64,000 nucleotides of DNA from Ceratobasidium sp. AG-K. Its lineage: Eukaryota; Basidiomycota; Agaricomycetes; Cantharellales; Ceratobasidiaceae. The stretch is taken from assembly GCA_037039685.1 (NCBI GenBank), contig JAWNGF010000001.1, positions 8,680,001-8,744,000 of the forward strand, given 5' to 3'. This document shows positions 28,623-38,485 of this stretch, one piece after another. The translations under genes and the position numbers were made by a program. Positions within the stretch are counted from its first letter, which is position 1. Every line of letters begins with the position of its first letter. Under the pieces are notes generated by a model, which saw only the letters and a program-made list of their open reading frames with translations, ran no database searches and was not told the DNA's origin.

Positions 28623-29819
28623 ATGCCCAAACGATCCACCACAACTGTAGCGCCATCTAGCTCTCGAACGTAAGACCAAGTTGAATCTCGACTACACACC
28701 TCTAACGTTGTGTGGCCTAGAACCCAGCCAGATACAACGACTGACGAGGCAGAACGCAACCGGCTACTCGATGCACTCAATTCTCATGGACAGTCATTCT
28801 TGAGCTCATTTGAGCTTCCTGCTCCGAAGCCTTCGACGCAGAAAATGTCAAAGAAGAAAAGAAAGCTTCAAGGTTAGAATTTAAGTCAAACTCGCACTAA
28901 TATACTGACTTGCCTTTAGAGTTGCAGGGTACAGGCACCCCGCACGAGGTTGCTGCCTCGGGTGATTCGCCCCAGCCCGCGCCCGAAGAGCCAGGTTTTT
29001 CTGTTCAAATTTGTGCTGATTAGCTTCTTGACTAATAAGGCGCAGCAGCTTCGAGTGTGTCGACCGCGAGGGCGCCGGCTGTTGTGGTATTTGACGCTGG
29101 GGCTGGCACGTCGTCTCAGCCTTTAATACGAGGGAAGGGCAAGGGATTCATGGTACGTCTGTAGTGTAAAACATATCATACAGTGCCTAAATTATTCTCC
29201 AGTCATCCAAGATCCAACATGTGCAGGAAGATCCGCGGCCTGGGCTATCCAAGTCTAATGACGATGACGAGGAGTCCGACGGAGAGATTTCCAACACGAG
29301 AAACGACAAGCTGCTTCACGAACTAGTGCACTCTCAGCTTCTCAGCAACCCACACGCGTTTGACGCAAAGCAAGGCTCTGCAAAGCGATCACGAACGGTT
29401 GCTGGTCGGCTTCTCGAGCTTGCAGATGACGCAAAAACCGGGCAGGGGTCGGCGGCGCTCAAAGCCAAGGAAACTTCACATCACGCTAAGCGGGTCAGAC
29501 TTGGAATGCGAGACAAGGCTGCACAACGCGAGGCCAAGTCGCTTGAAGAGGTATGTTAATAATCTCTTGTAATCTCTACTGCGCATTCAATTTTCATCTG
29601 TAGGCAAAAGCACTCGGAAATTATCACCCCTCGATTAAGCGCAACTTCCAAAAGCTTGGGTCAGGAGCTGATAAACAGAAGAGAGAGCGTGGACTGGCGC
29701 TTGGGATAGGAAAGTTCCGAAACGGTGCTCTGACGCTCTCCAAAGGTGATCTAAGGTCGGTTGAAGGCAGCGGACCGGGCGGTGGGTCGGGGAGAAGCAA
29801 GGGCGGCAAACGTCGTTGA
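28623..29819 (+). CDS. nuclear/nucleolar basic protein, possible FAF1/C1orf131-like ribosome biogenesis factor
   Basis: The ATG at 28623 gives MPKRSTTTVAPSSSRT. The next exon reads AERNRLLDALNSHGQSFLSSFELP, then a low-complexity acidic/Ser region, a helical basic segment (KLLHELVHSQLLSNPH, KRSRTVAGRLLELADDAK), and a C-terminus with ALGNYHPSIKRNFQKL, LALGIGKFRNGALTLSKGDL and a Gly/Arg tail ending SKGGKRR. A GIGKF-G-LTLS-DI block plus a GGxGR tail is what I recall for the FAF1/C1orf131 40S-biogenesis family, but I am not certain. The charge pattern fits a nucleolar protein. Five introns, all in frame. Confidence 0.6.
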
Positions 29820-30151
29820 AATGCATTATCTTGTGCTTGAGATTGAGTGTGAGAATATATTATGTGTCTGTTATGTACGCTAGGCGTGATTGGCCGAGTG
29901 TTGTTTGTTTACTTGCCAGATGTGCGTAAATATTGACTTATCTAATCGAGATTTGCGTCTGGGACTGGTTCTGGAGATTCGTCCTGCCCACCACGTTGCA
30001 GACTTGTGCCCGCAAGCTGCGCCTTGAGGACATCTGTCGATGCAGATGGTAGTCTGATTATCGCCACTATATAAATCGACTGATCCACACCGACAACAGC
30101 AATCCCCCTCCCATCGCAGCAGTCCTCGGATCCCGTCAAAACAATCCCACC
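29820..30151. other. intergenic: promoter region of the His-rich protein gene
   Basis: 332 bp between two plus-strand genes. AT-rich at 29830-29945, probably the upstream 3' end, then GC-richer sequence before the next ATG. An antisense ORF covering part of it (29942-30325) has no supporting features. Confidence 0.4.
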
Positions 30152-31450
30152 ATGCGCAAATTTGGACTCCGTCGAGCGCTGAGCACCAAGCCGGTGCCCC
30201 GCCAGGACGACCCGGTATTCATCCAGGAGGACGTTGATGAACATGGCCAGGTCATCACCACCAGGCACAAACCGGCGCGAAACAACTCGTTGTTGGGCCG
30301 CGTTTTTCGGAAGAAGGTAAGCCAATTGTCCCCGTATTTACGTACGGAATGCTTTGTTTATAGCTAACCCCGACCTTAGAGCAAACACCCCGAAGACCTT
30401 CATACGATCCATTCGCACTCGGGGAGCGGGTTGGTTGTTCAGGTAAGTTTTCCACCATTTTATGGCTTGGCTGACTGTGAATACAGACCGAGCCAATGCG
30501 TCCCGCGCCTTCAGCCTACAGCGACCATGAACAGCACCACAGCTTTGGTGGTGCTGGAACGCATCTAATGAGCGAACCTACCCACTATGACCACTCTGTC
30601 CGAGGCCATTCGGTGCGCGATCATTCGGTCCGTGACCATTCCGTCCACGGTGGCACTGTCATCCGAGACGATCGTTCGAGAGGCTATCCGGACTACGCTT
30701 CTACCGCCGGCCACACTCGCGACGTATACGAACGCGACTTTGGACGTGAAGATGCGTATCCTCACGAACACGTCACTGTCATAAACGACTCTCCCCGCAA
30801 TAGCCATATATCCGGCCTTGACCACCATCACCACCATCACCATCAGCCTGCATACTCTACGACGGGAGGAACGGTGATCCAAGAGATCCACGACAGCCGC
30901 TCGACCAGCGGGAGGAGTGGGAGGAGTTTGAGGTCTGCGGCGACCAACAAGCAGGAGGTCTCGGTCAATTTGATGCCGGGTGAAAAACAGGTGTGTGATT
31001 TGTCTATGTGGTGTGGGTTTTTTCATAACGTTGCAATAATTATAGGAGTTTGTAATTGGTCCCAACACCCAACTCATCGTTCCTGACGATGTTGAACTCG
31101 AGGTGCGTTCTTTATTGCACAACTCTTTGGAAGTTTGGCTGAAAGGTTCATTTAGATAAGCGATGGCAAGGGAGGCTGGCTCCCATACCATGAGTCGCTT
31201 CTTCGTCGGCCGCCGCGCGAGGAGGTCTATGTGATATCGGGAGGATCCAACTTCATTGTTGAGGATGAGGTACGATCATTCATCAGTCGTCTTATGTCTT
31301 GTAAACTAACTGGGTTTTTAGTTGGGCAATGTCTTGCATAGATCTCAACCCGCACATTACTCTACTGGACCCATATCTGTTGCTGGGTCCGTCGCGGGTC
31401 GCTCCACACGCAGCAGAAGGGACGAGGGAACGGTTTACGTTGATGGTTGA
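30152..31450 (+). CDS. disordered protein with His tract and HSVR repeats, function unknown
   Basis: I do not recognise this family. From the ATG at 30152 (MRKFGLRRALSTKP) a basic N-terminus is followed by a disordered region with four tandem HSVR/HSVH units (30592-30648), a seven-histidine run (30823-30843) and Ser/Arg stretches. The better conserved-looking part is C-terminal and folds as beta strands: VSVNLMPGEKQEFVIGPNTQLIVPDDVELEISDGKGGW, then EEVYVISGGSNFIVEDELGN. It ends GTVYVDG at 31450. Five short introns. The His-rich segment could bind metal or be pH-sensitive; that is speculation. Confidence 0.65.
30592..30648 (+). repeat. 15-bp coding tandem repeat (HSVR units)
   Basis: Four near-identical 15-bp units encode HSVRG, HSVRD, HSVRD and HSVHG. 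Synonymous differences between units (TCT/TCG/TCC, GTC/GTG) show the repeat is kept at protein level rather than being a recent slippage event. Confidence 0.8.
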
Positions 31451-32143
31451 ACGAGTAGCGAAGATTTAACACACGACTTTTAATCCTTGGGCTAAGGTTT
31501 GTACTATCTACGAGTTTAACGTGTTGATTGTTTTATATGATTTGGGGGTATCTACGCGTAACAAATATCTGCTGGAGTATTATTAGATTCGTCTTGGGCA
31601 TACCAATAACATACTTTTCTCCCGCTCTATTGTCGTCATTGGTGTCGGAATTGCCAGCGTAAATACGGTTGGGGATAGCGAGATGCGATCGGGGCTCTCA
31701 ACTGCTCGGGCCGTGACAAGGATGCAATGTCGTGATCGCTTGCCTGGGAGCCGGCTCGAGCCGACGTCGAGCCATCCATACAGGACGATACTACAAGTTC
31801 CGCACATCACTTAAATATGAAAGCAATAATTCAGCATTCTATCGGGGCGGGAATGATCTCAGGACATGCGGGATGACTTGGCCCATTATATCATGCGTAG
31901 CTCCACACGGATTGACGCCGGGGTAACCCCTGTCCTTCGCTTCCGCTCATAAGAGAGCTGTCAACTCCTTCACACACATGATCTCTCCTTTACTAAGGAA
32001 GAGTGCCGGAACTCATTCTCTCCTTCATCCCTCGCACTCGATTCACTAGTAGATTTCCACCTGGGAGTTTTGAGTGGAGTTCATACAGCCATAGCGACCT
32101 CCCTAACGCAGTTCAATTCAGAGTAGACCTCCTTCATAAAACC
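31451..32143. other. long intergenic region upstream of a disordered-protein gene
   Basis: 693 bp between two plus-strand genes. Holds several weak ORFs on both strands (for example 31583-31810 minus and 31732-31926 plus) that look random. The 100 bp before 32144 stay open in frame, so the N-terminus of the next gene could extend upstream, but no upstream in-frame ATG is evident. Otherwise I see nothing. Confidence 0.35.
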
Positions 32144-32998
32144 ATGCAGTCTCCAGTACACCGTCCTTCTCGCAAGGACCTCGGTTTCTTGCCTCTACCT
32201 CGCCTCGATTCCAATGGGTGGCAGACACCGACCGGCGCTTCTACAGCTGCCTCCTCTCCCTGGGACGATGGCACTCACAACCCCTACGCTGAAATCAGCC
32301 CTGTGATAACAAGACCCCAGCCTCTACGTTTATCCTTGCTTCAGCATCGCATGGACAGTGCCTCCTCGACCTCCGCCAACGCACCAGAGAGTCCCAGACC
32401 ACTATCTCCACTGTCCCCTCGCTACAGTCGACCTGAAGGATCTGCATTAGGCATCATTGTACCTCCGGGCACGCCACCCGCTGATGCACTCCCAAGATGG
32501 CTCGTCGACCGGCAATTTTCTAGGCCCCGGCCCCGATTAGCCGGCAATCGCACCCCATCCAAAGGACCAGACACGCATTCCCCGTTCGAGACAGCATTCT
32601 CTTCGGCCTCGCCCGCTATTCACGACTGGCACAACGAATTCAGACCACTAGTTCGAACACCAGAGGAGTTGACACCGTTCCAAGGCCCCAGCGGTTCATC
32701 ACACGATAGCTTTCCCTTTGATCTGGGCGCTATTTCTGGCGAACGCATCAATACTCCAGTCGGACCTCGGGTACGACCCCGCCCACTTCCCCGTTGCTCT
32801 TCGGACGACATAGCAGACAATAGGCTGTTTCGTGTCAACGCTTGGGGCGAGCATAGGTCACCTATCGAAGCCTCTGGCGGTCTCTTTGCACTAATGCAGG
32901 GTCACGGGTACGGGGAACCTCGAGCTCGTCCTCGACACCTTCCACCATCAAGACTCGTTTCAACGGCTCCATCACCTATGCCTTCTCCTCCCGCATAA
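32144..32998 (+). CDS. Ser/Pro-rich disordered protein, function unknown
   Basis: A single uninterrupted exon of 284 codons from the ATG at 32144 (MQSPVHRPSRKDLGFLPLPR). The composition is rich in Ser, Pro and Arg with many SP/TP sites (SPRPLSPLSPRYSRP, TPVGPRVRPRPLP), suggesting a phosphorylated disordered protein, possibly a regulator. No domain, signal peptide or membrane segment is visible. It is one of the few intronless genes in the window. Orthologues cannot be named from sequence alone. Confidence 0.55.
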   Translation: MQSPVHRPSRKDLGFLPLPRLDSNGWQTPTGASTAASSPWDDGTHNPYAEISPVITRPQPLRLSLLQHRMDSASSTSANAPESPRPLSPLSPRYSRPEGSALGIIVPPGTPPADALPRWLVDRQFSRPRPRLAGNRTPSKGPDTHSPFETAFSSASPAIHDWHNEFRPLVRTPEELTPFQGPSGSSHDSFPFDLGAISGERINTPVGPRVRPRPLPRCSSDDIADNRLFRVNAWGEHRSPIEASGGLFALMQGHGYGEPRARPRHLPPSRLVSTAPSPMPSPPA

Positions 32999-33133
32999 GT
33001 ACATAGACAGTCCCACAAGTTCGACCACATGCTTTTTCGATTCATCACTATGTGTCTGGTACACCTAATCGCTGTAACATATATGCTATGACCAGTCTTG
33101 TATATCCCCCATCCGTCAACTTGTAATCGGCTT

Positions 33134-33932
33134 TTAGTTTGAATTGAAATGTTTGGCCGCGTTCAAGGCTCGCATCACCGTCTCCATTGCTTCAGCGGTA
33201 TCTTTTACCTGCTTGATGTTGAGGTCTGAGGCTAGCGACACCTGTACTAAACGCTGAGACAGCGCTTCCAGTGCTTCACCAAGCGACTCTTCAGCCGAAG
33301 TGAATGGTGACGAAGATGAATGCGAGGTTTTCGAAGGGGCAGGGGCAGCTGGGGCCCGGCTAGCCGCCGAAGGTCCCGCAGCTCTTGACGAGGACCAGGT
33401 GACTCGTGCAGGCGTAGTCGTACTCGGTTCTTTTGAGGGTGCTTGAGCGGTGGGTGGGGTGACCTCGACTGTTGACCGCTGGGCGTTGGTTTGGGGTGCA
33501 GCATTGGGTCGAGGAGTGGCTCGCTGAGCCACGAGTTGACCATTTTCGTCAGTGATGTAGACAGTGCCGCATATAACACACTCCTGTAATCAAACGGCAG
33601 GTTCGGTAAATCTAAACGCCTTGATTAATGAACTCCGGGCCACGTACCTTGCGAGGATCGGGGTCCGCCCCAACTCGAGCGCGTGGTGGCCTCACCAACG
33701 GAATCGCCCAACAATCGTCACTCGGGCATTCATCTGAAAGCATGGCCCATCCCTTGAGCATCCTATTCCCAATTTCGCTCGACGCACGATCCGACTGTGC
33801 TCGGCGACGTAGAGTTTCCGCAGAAGGAGGCGGAAGTACGAAATCGGGCGAGCCAGGAGGACTGACATCCGTAGCCGGAGTAGAGTTTCTGGAGTGGGCC
33901 TTTCCATCCGCAGTACTAGAGGAAGAAGACAT
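33134..33932 (-). CDS. ZNRD2/SSSCA1-type zinc-ribbon protein
   Basis: Small protein of the Sjogren's syndrome/scleroderma autoantigen 1 (ZNRD2) family. The ATG at 33932 gives a Ser/Pro-rich N-terminus, then a helix ASSEIGNRMLKGWAMLSDEC typical of the family, then a zinc ribbon made of CPSDDC and, across an intron, CVICG. The C-terminal half is disordered (APSK, Ser runs) and ends with a helical segment LGEALEALSQRLVQVS and AMETVMRALNAAKHF, which resembles a dimerising coil. The first knuckle is CX4C rather than the usual CX2C. Role in fungi is poorly known; the human protein is linked to mitosis and centromeres. Two exons, one intron at about 33587-33646. Confidence 0.78.
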
Positions 33933-34195
33933 GTTTACACAACAGCAAACTTTTTGTAGTAAATGGTCAGGTGCAAGTCGATGTTTACTAGCCGCTGTGA
34001 TTGATAAGCATATACCTTCATGGCCGGCATAGAACGGGAAAAATCGGATTGATATCTGTTCGCTGTCGTATAACTTAACCTACGTAGGACTGTTGGGCGT
34101 TGGGTACAAGACGAGAAATCCATTTGATTGGGTGCTCAGATACACCGTATTTCCGCGACACTCTACTTAATGGGCAAACCCCAAATTGGGAACCA

Positions 34196-34589
34196 TTAGG
34201 CACCCTTGCTCTTCTTCCTATAACGAGGGGTTTCTAGTGAGCAGGTGGTAAAATAAGACACAGAAATGACATACACTTGCCACGCAACGGCAATGAAGGG
34301 AATCGCGAAACCGGTGCTCAAGAACAGGAAAGTCTTGATGGCGAATGTGGTCTTGTTCTGGTAGGAGAACGGAGTATTCTGAACAGAATTAGTTTGTATA
34401 AGCGGAGCACAGATCAACCGGGCTCTAGTCGACTCACGTTGCCAACAACATTCTCTGCGTATCACCACGAGATTAAGTTAAGAACCGCATTGTATAATAC
34501 ATTTACTTACCGACATGGAAGCCACGACGACCAATGGTCTGGCGAAGGGCAACAGTTTGGCGAGTAGCCGCGCGAGCGATCAGAGACAT
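34196..34589 (-). CDS. COX8: cytochrome c oxidase subunit VIII (mammalian 7c homologue)
   Basis: Small nuclear-encoded subunit of respiratory complex IV in the inner mitochondrial membrane. The ATG at 34589 gives a mitochondrial presequence, MSLIARAATRQTVALRQTIG (Arg-rich, no acids), then RRGFHVENVVGNNTPF. NKTTFAIKTFLFLSTGFAIP is the single transmembrane helix (continuing FIAVAWQ) and KKSKGA is the terminal basic tail. Four small exons join in frame. The order of presequence, FHVEN box and one helix matches the COX8/COX7c family. Length after cleavage would be about 50-55 residues, as expected. Confidence 0.9.
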
Positions 34590-34985
34590 TTTGGTAAGTA
34601 GCTAGGCTCAGTGACGGTAAAGGTCAGGAGAGATGACCGTTGGGAAAGCTGCTTGGGAATGCACGTGATCTTCGCTCCCAGACCAGCCGCGTCCAATCCC
34701 AACCACTTCATCACTCAACAAGCTCACAACATCATTCGAATTTTAAGTCTCTGTAGTGGAGACAACATCACTGCCCAGTGGCAGCTGCAACCTTTGTGAT
34801 TGATTATATCACGCAAAGGAAGCTACTCCCTGTGCTCACGGTCTGCCCTCGTTGGCTATTTGTTGAAGCGCTCGAGATTGGTTTTGGCAGAAGGAACCTG
34901 TGTCTAAAGGTACGGAAGTTCACCTCGGCTTTATCAGCAACTGTAAACCGTGTTACCTAAACTTAGGAATAGCATCGACTTTGTC
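34590..34985. promoter_or_regulatory. divergent promoter region COX8 / RGG-WD40 gene
   Basis: 396 bp between divergent starts. A CCAAT box at 34693-34697 lies about 105 bp upstream of the COX8 start. In fungi the HAP complex binds CCAAT in respiratory gene promoters, so this is a reasonable regulatory site, though single CCAAT pentamers are common by chance. Confidence 0.45.
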
Positions 34986-37900
34986 ATGAAGCATAACGAG
35001 GATGAACAACCGAACGAGACCGTACGTGGTCGCCCTAAGCGCATCATGCCGTTCGTCAGGGACACATCCCGCGCTAGGGGGCGTGGAGGAGGCGCAGGTA
35101 GCTCAAACTTTGCTGAGAGGGGTCGAGGTCGAGGCCACGGGCGCGGTCGTGGTCGCGGTCAAAGTCAACCATCCGCGCATGGAATGTCTCGAGGGGGCTA
35201 CCACGCTCCGTCTGGAACCCTTCACGAACACACGTCTTATCACTTTGGAAATGCGCCAAACAACATGGCGGGCCATAATCTTCCTCCTAGACCACATTCT
35301 ACTACGAGGATTGATGACGCCAGGGAGGGGCAAGGAATTAGCACAAACAACACCACCGAGCCCCCAATGACTCACAGTCCGACTCAAAAGCCTTCTCGAC
35401 CACGTCGTCGAAGGTTCCGCCCTGGTGCAAATAACAAGAATCCCAAACCTCATGACAATCCTAGCACGTCTACTGCAGGGCCCTCCGGTACCCAACAACT
35501 GGATCCCCGCGACACCAGTAACTCTCACCCGGCTAAGCGACCTCGTATCGACGGTCATCATTCTCCTAGCGGTATACCCCCACCTGGGGCTCCCTCCGGT
35601 GCCAGAGTCAAGACTGAGATTGACCACGAGCCTTCGTTCGATGAGTCTCACAACCCGATCAGAGCTGGGACCAAACTGATCTCGTATGACGATCACCCTA
35701 CGTGCCGCTTCAACTGTGGGAAACCTCCCAATGAAGTTCGAAACAATCGTCGGCTTCTCAAGGAACAAGAAGTTTCAGCCTTGCGTAGTATTGGTAGTAT
35801 TATTGACTCCGTATTCATTCGGGACGACGGGATAGCAATCGACTGGTATTCGCGAGATGCGAGCGAAATCGGATTCTTTGATAACCCCCCACCATTGGTG
35901 TCGACTGTCCCTGACGAATTGAAACCTACGACCTCCACGGTCTTGTCAACGGCGCATTCATCAGACACTAGCCCCCCATACCTATCTTCCAAAACACTCC
36001 TGGCCCGCCTTGATCATCTTGCTACATCCGTAACGACGAGTTCAATTGAACCTCCTCCCACTGAGAGCTCCATAGAAATCGCATATAGGGAGGTTAACAT
36101 CCCTCCGCGTCACCTGCCTCGAAATGGTAACACCCGAAAGCTGGAGATATGGGCGCTCGAGCAGATGCGACTACTTGAAGCCGAGCTCGGTCCAGTAATG
36201 CTCCCCCCTCCTGAGCTGGTCGGTATAGGCGAATATATCGCTGGCCAAGGCACACCCAACGGTGCTGCCCCTCATATACGAATCCGCTATAAGCGTCCTG
36301 TGCGCATTCATGGATTCCCTGAGGAACAGCTCAATGCCCACTCACGTAAGTCATACCGAATTGTACGAAGTATGTGCGTCTGGAAGATGACATGGTGTAA
36401 ACAGAGCGAGTCACGCCCATTGATCATTTGGAGGTCCCTTCCGCCACTTTTGACCACTCATCGCCATCCCCTATCACCAGCCTTCTTGACGTCCCTCTAC
36501 CATCGATAGCCCACCTGACTCCTCTCCCGAATTCACCTTCACCACCAAATAGTCCACCTCCCATTAAAGACGAGAAGGATGAGCTCGCAAATAATCCTCC
36601 TTCGCCACTCGTTTCTCCAGATGTTGTGCCACTTCCCATTGTGGATGCAGATGCTCTATTGGAATTCGCGACGAACGCTGGACACCTTCCCTCACCTTCG
36701 GGTCATCCCCGGGGAGGTTCTCCGAGTGAACATCAAGGGCTATTTCGTGCCGAAACTCAGAACGGGGACCTTATCACAGCCTCCGAGAACGACGTTGACG
36801 AGCTCCAACGTCTCCGCCGCGATCTGGAGCTCTCAAGGATGGAGGCAGAGAAAAAGCACAGGGATTTGGAGCGGCGTATACTTCAGCTGTCGGAGAAACG
36901 TTCAGAAACGCAGTCGTCGTCACCCGGACCCGCAGATCCGCCAGCAGTTGCCCTTCGCTTGGATCACGCAACGCGCATAGTCGACGATACCTGTTCGAAG
37001 TTATCCGTATTGCGTCGAGGGAAACACGATAAAACTCGGCGGCTATTAAAGCCATCTGATTCCACGGTTCTACATGTTTCGTGGTTGGGAACGCTACAGT
37101 TAATTGACATCGGTTCAAGGTAACCCCACTCGTGTTAATATATTCTACTGGTTCGACTTGTTATTAGGAAAATCGTTGCGACCGGTTTTGAGGCTGGGGC
37201 TCCGGATAGCATATCGGTTGAGGATTCGTGCTTGCTGTCGGCATCATCAACCGCCTTAGCTATTACGGGAGGTGAAGCCCAGCTTGCAATTGCAACGCTC
37301 GAGTCGGTAAGTCCACGCATATATGAATGCCGTAAATAACATACAACATTCTTCTAGCAAAGCTTTAGACTCGTACCGCTGGAAGTCCAGCCTCACGAAT
37401 CTAAGGGCGTGTGTACAGTGGTCCCTGTTGACATGGGATCCGTCATCACCCTCGGGCACGACCATCGCTACTTCCACTGGAGGTTTGATAATGACTCGTG
37501 CATGACTAGCCCATTGCTTGACCTCCCAAAGCTGCACCTTTGCACAGCACTCGCGTTCAACTCTTCCAACAACAATATTCTTACCGCTGGTTCCGACAGC
37601 ATGAAACGCAGCAAACTCACTTTGCATAACCTAGCCGACCCGCAGCACATACCAAACACTGTTGAGCTAAGCAACCACCCCCACCACGTTCATATCGATC
37701 CCGACAACCCTTCCATATTTACACTCGAGGTACGCCGTCCGGATCTTTGTCATTCTGCGCGAGTCAATGAATTTGGCTAGTTATCTCGACTGGATGATCA
37801 ATTCCAAGTTCACGACCTCCGCTTACCCTTGTATCAATGTGTTCAAAAATTCGGGTATCAGAACGTCACTCTCGAAAGGGCAGAATTTCGCGTGCGAGGT

Positions 37901-38192
37901 ACTTTTATTCTGGCCGACCCTTGGTACTGGCTAATACGCTGCTTAGGAACTACTCGCGGCCACCATTTCGCCCGTGGGGACACAGGAATTGTGAGATTAT
38001 GGGACCGGCGTGCAACACAATCTTATCAAACAGTAAGTGGTTATCAGCATGGTAAACCACAATCAATATCTGACTTTACCATCTCAGGTGCCAGTTATCC
38101 CACACCAGAGAGTCGTTGAGACAGTTATCGATCATACAGCTCTTACCTGTGCCACCGAAGCTCACCACGTAATCACATACCCTACTGTTTAA
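34986..38192 (+). CDS. large RGG-box protein with C-terminal WD40-like region
   Basis: I do not recognise a named orthologue. The ATG at 34986 gives MKHNEDEQPNETVRG, then an RGG/RG-rich box (35080-35165: RARGRGGGAGSS, RGRGRGHGRGRGRGQ), a long disordered region with basic patches (RPRRRRFRPG), and a conserved-looking segment TCRFNCGKPPNEVRNNRR, FIRDDGIAIDWYS. Further on come Pro-rich stretches, a coiled coil (DELQRLRRDLELSRMEAEKK) and a C-terminal half with WD40-like strands (KIVATGFEAG, LTAGSDSMKRSKLTLHNL, GDTGIVRLWDRR). It ends VITYPTV at 38192. This layout suggests an RNA-associated scaffold. About six introns. The first exon alone is over 1.3 kb. Confidence 0.65.
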
Positions 38193-38485
38193 TCCATTAT
38201 CCTTATTCTGTCTAAGCTTTGCATGGTTCCCCTGTTGATGTATGTTATATTTACTTTAGTATCTGACTTTGTATACCTCATATTCTATCCTTAACCACAA
38301 ACCCTATATGCTTCAATCTAAGTTGATACGTGGAGCATTGGACGTCCAGCTCGTCAGTCTCAAAAAGGCCAATAAATCACATCGCAAAACCTATTCCCTG
38401 AATTGGTCCAATACAGTCATGCAAAGTACAATCTCGCAAACAAAAATCCCGCCAAGGTGTCGCCCCCACGTATCCCAGGCGATCG

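Noticed and set aside
29942..30325. 127-codon minus-strand ORF
   Set aside because: Lacks a proper ATG context, overlaps the start of a better supported gene on the other strand, and shows no domain.
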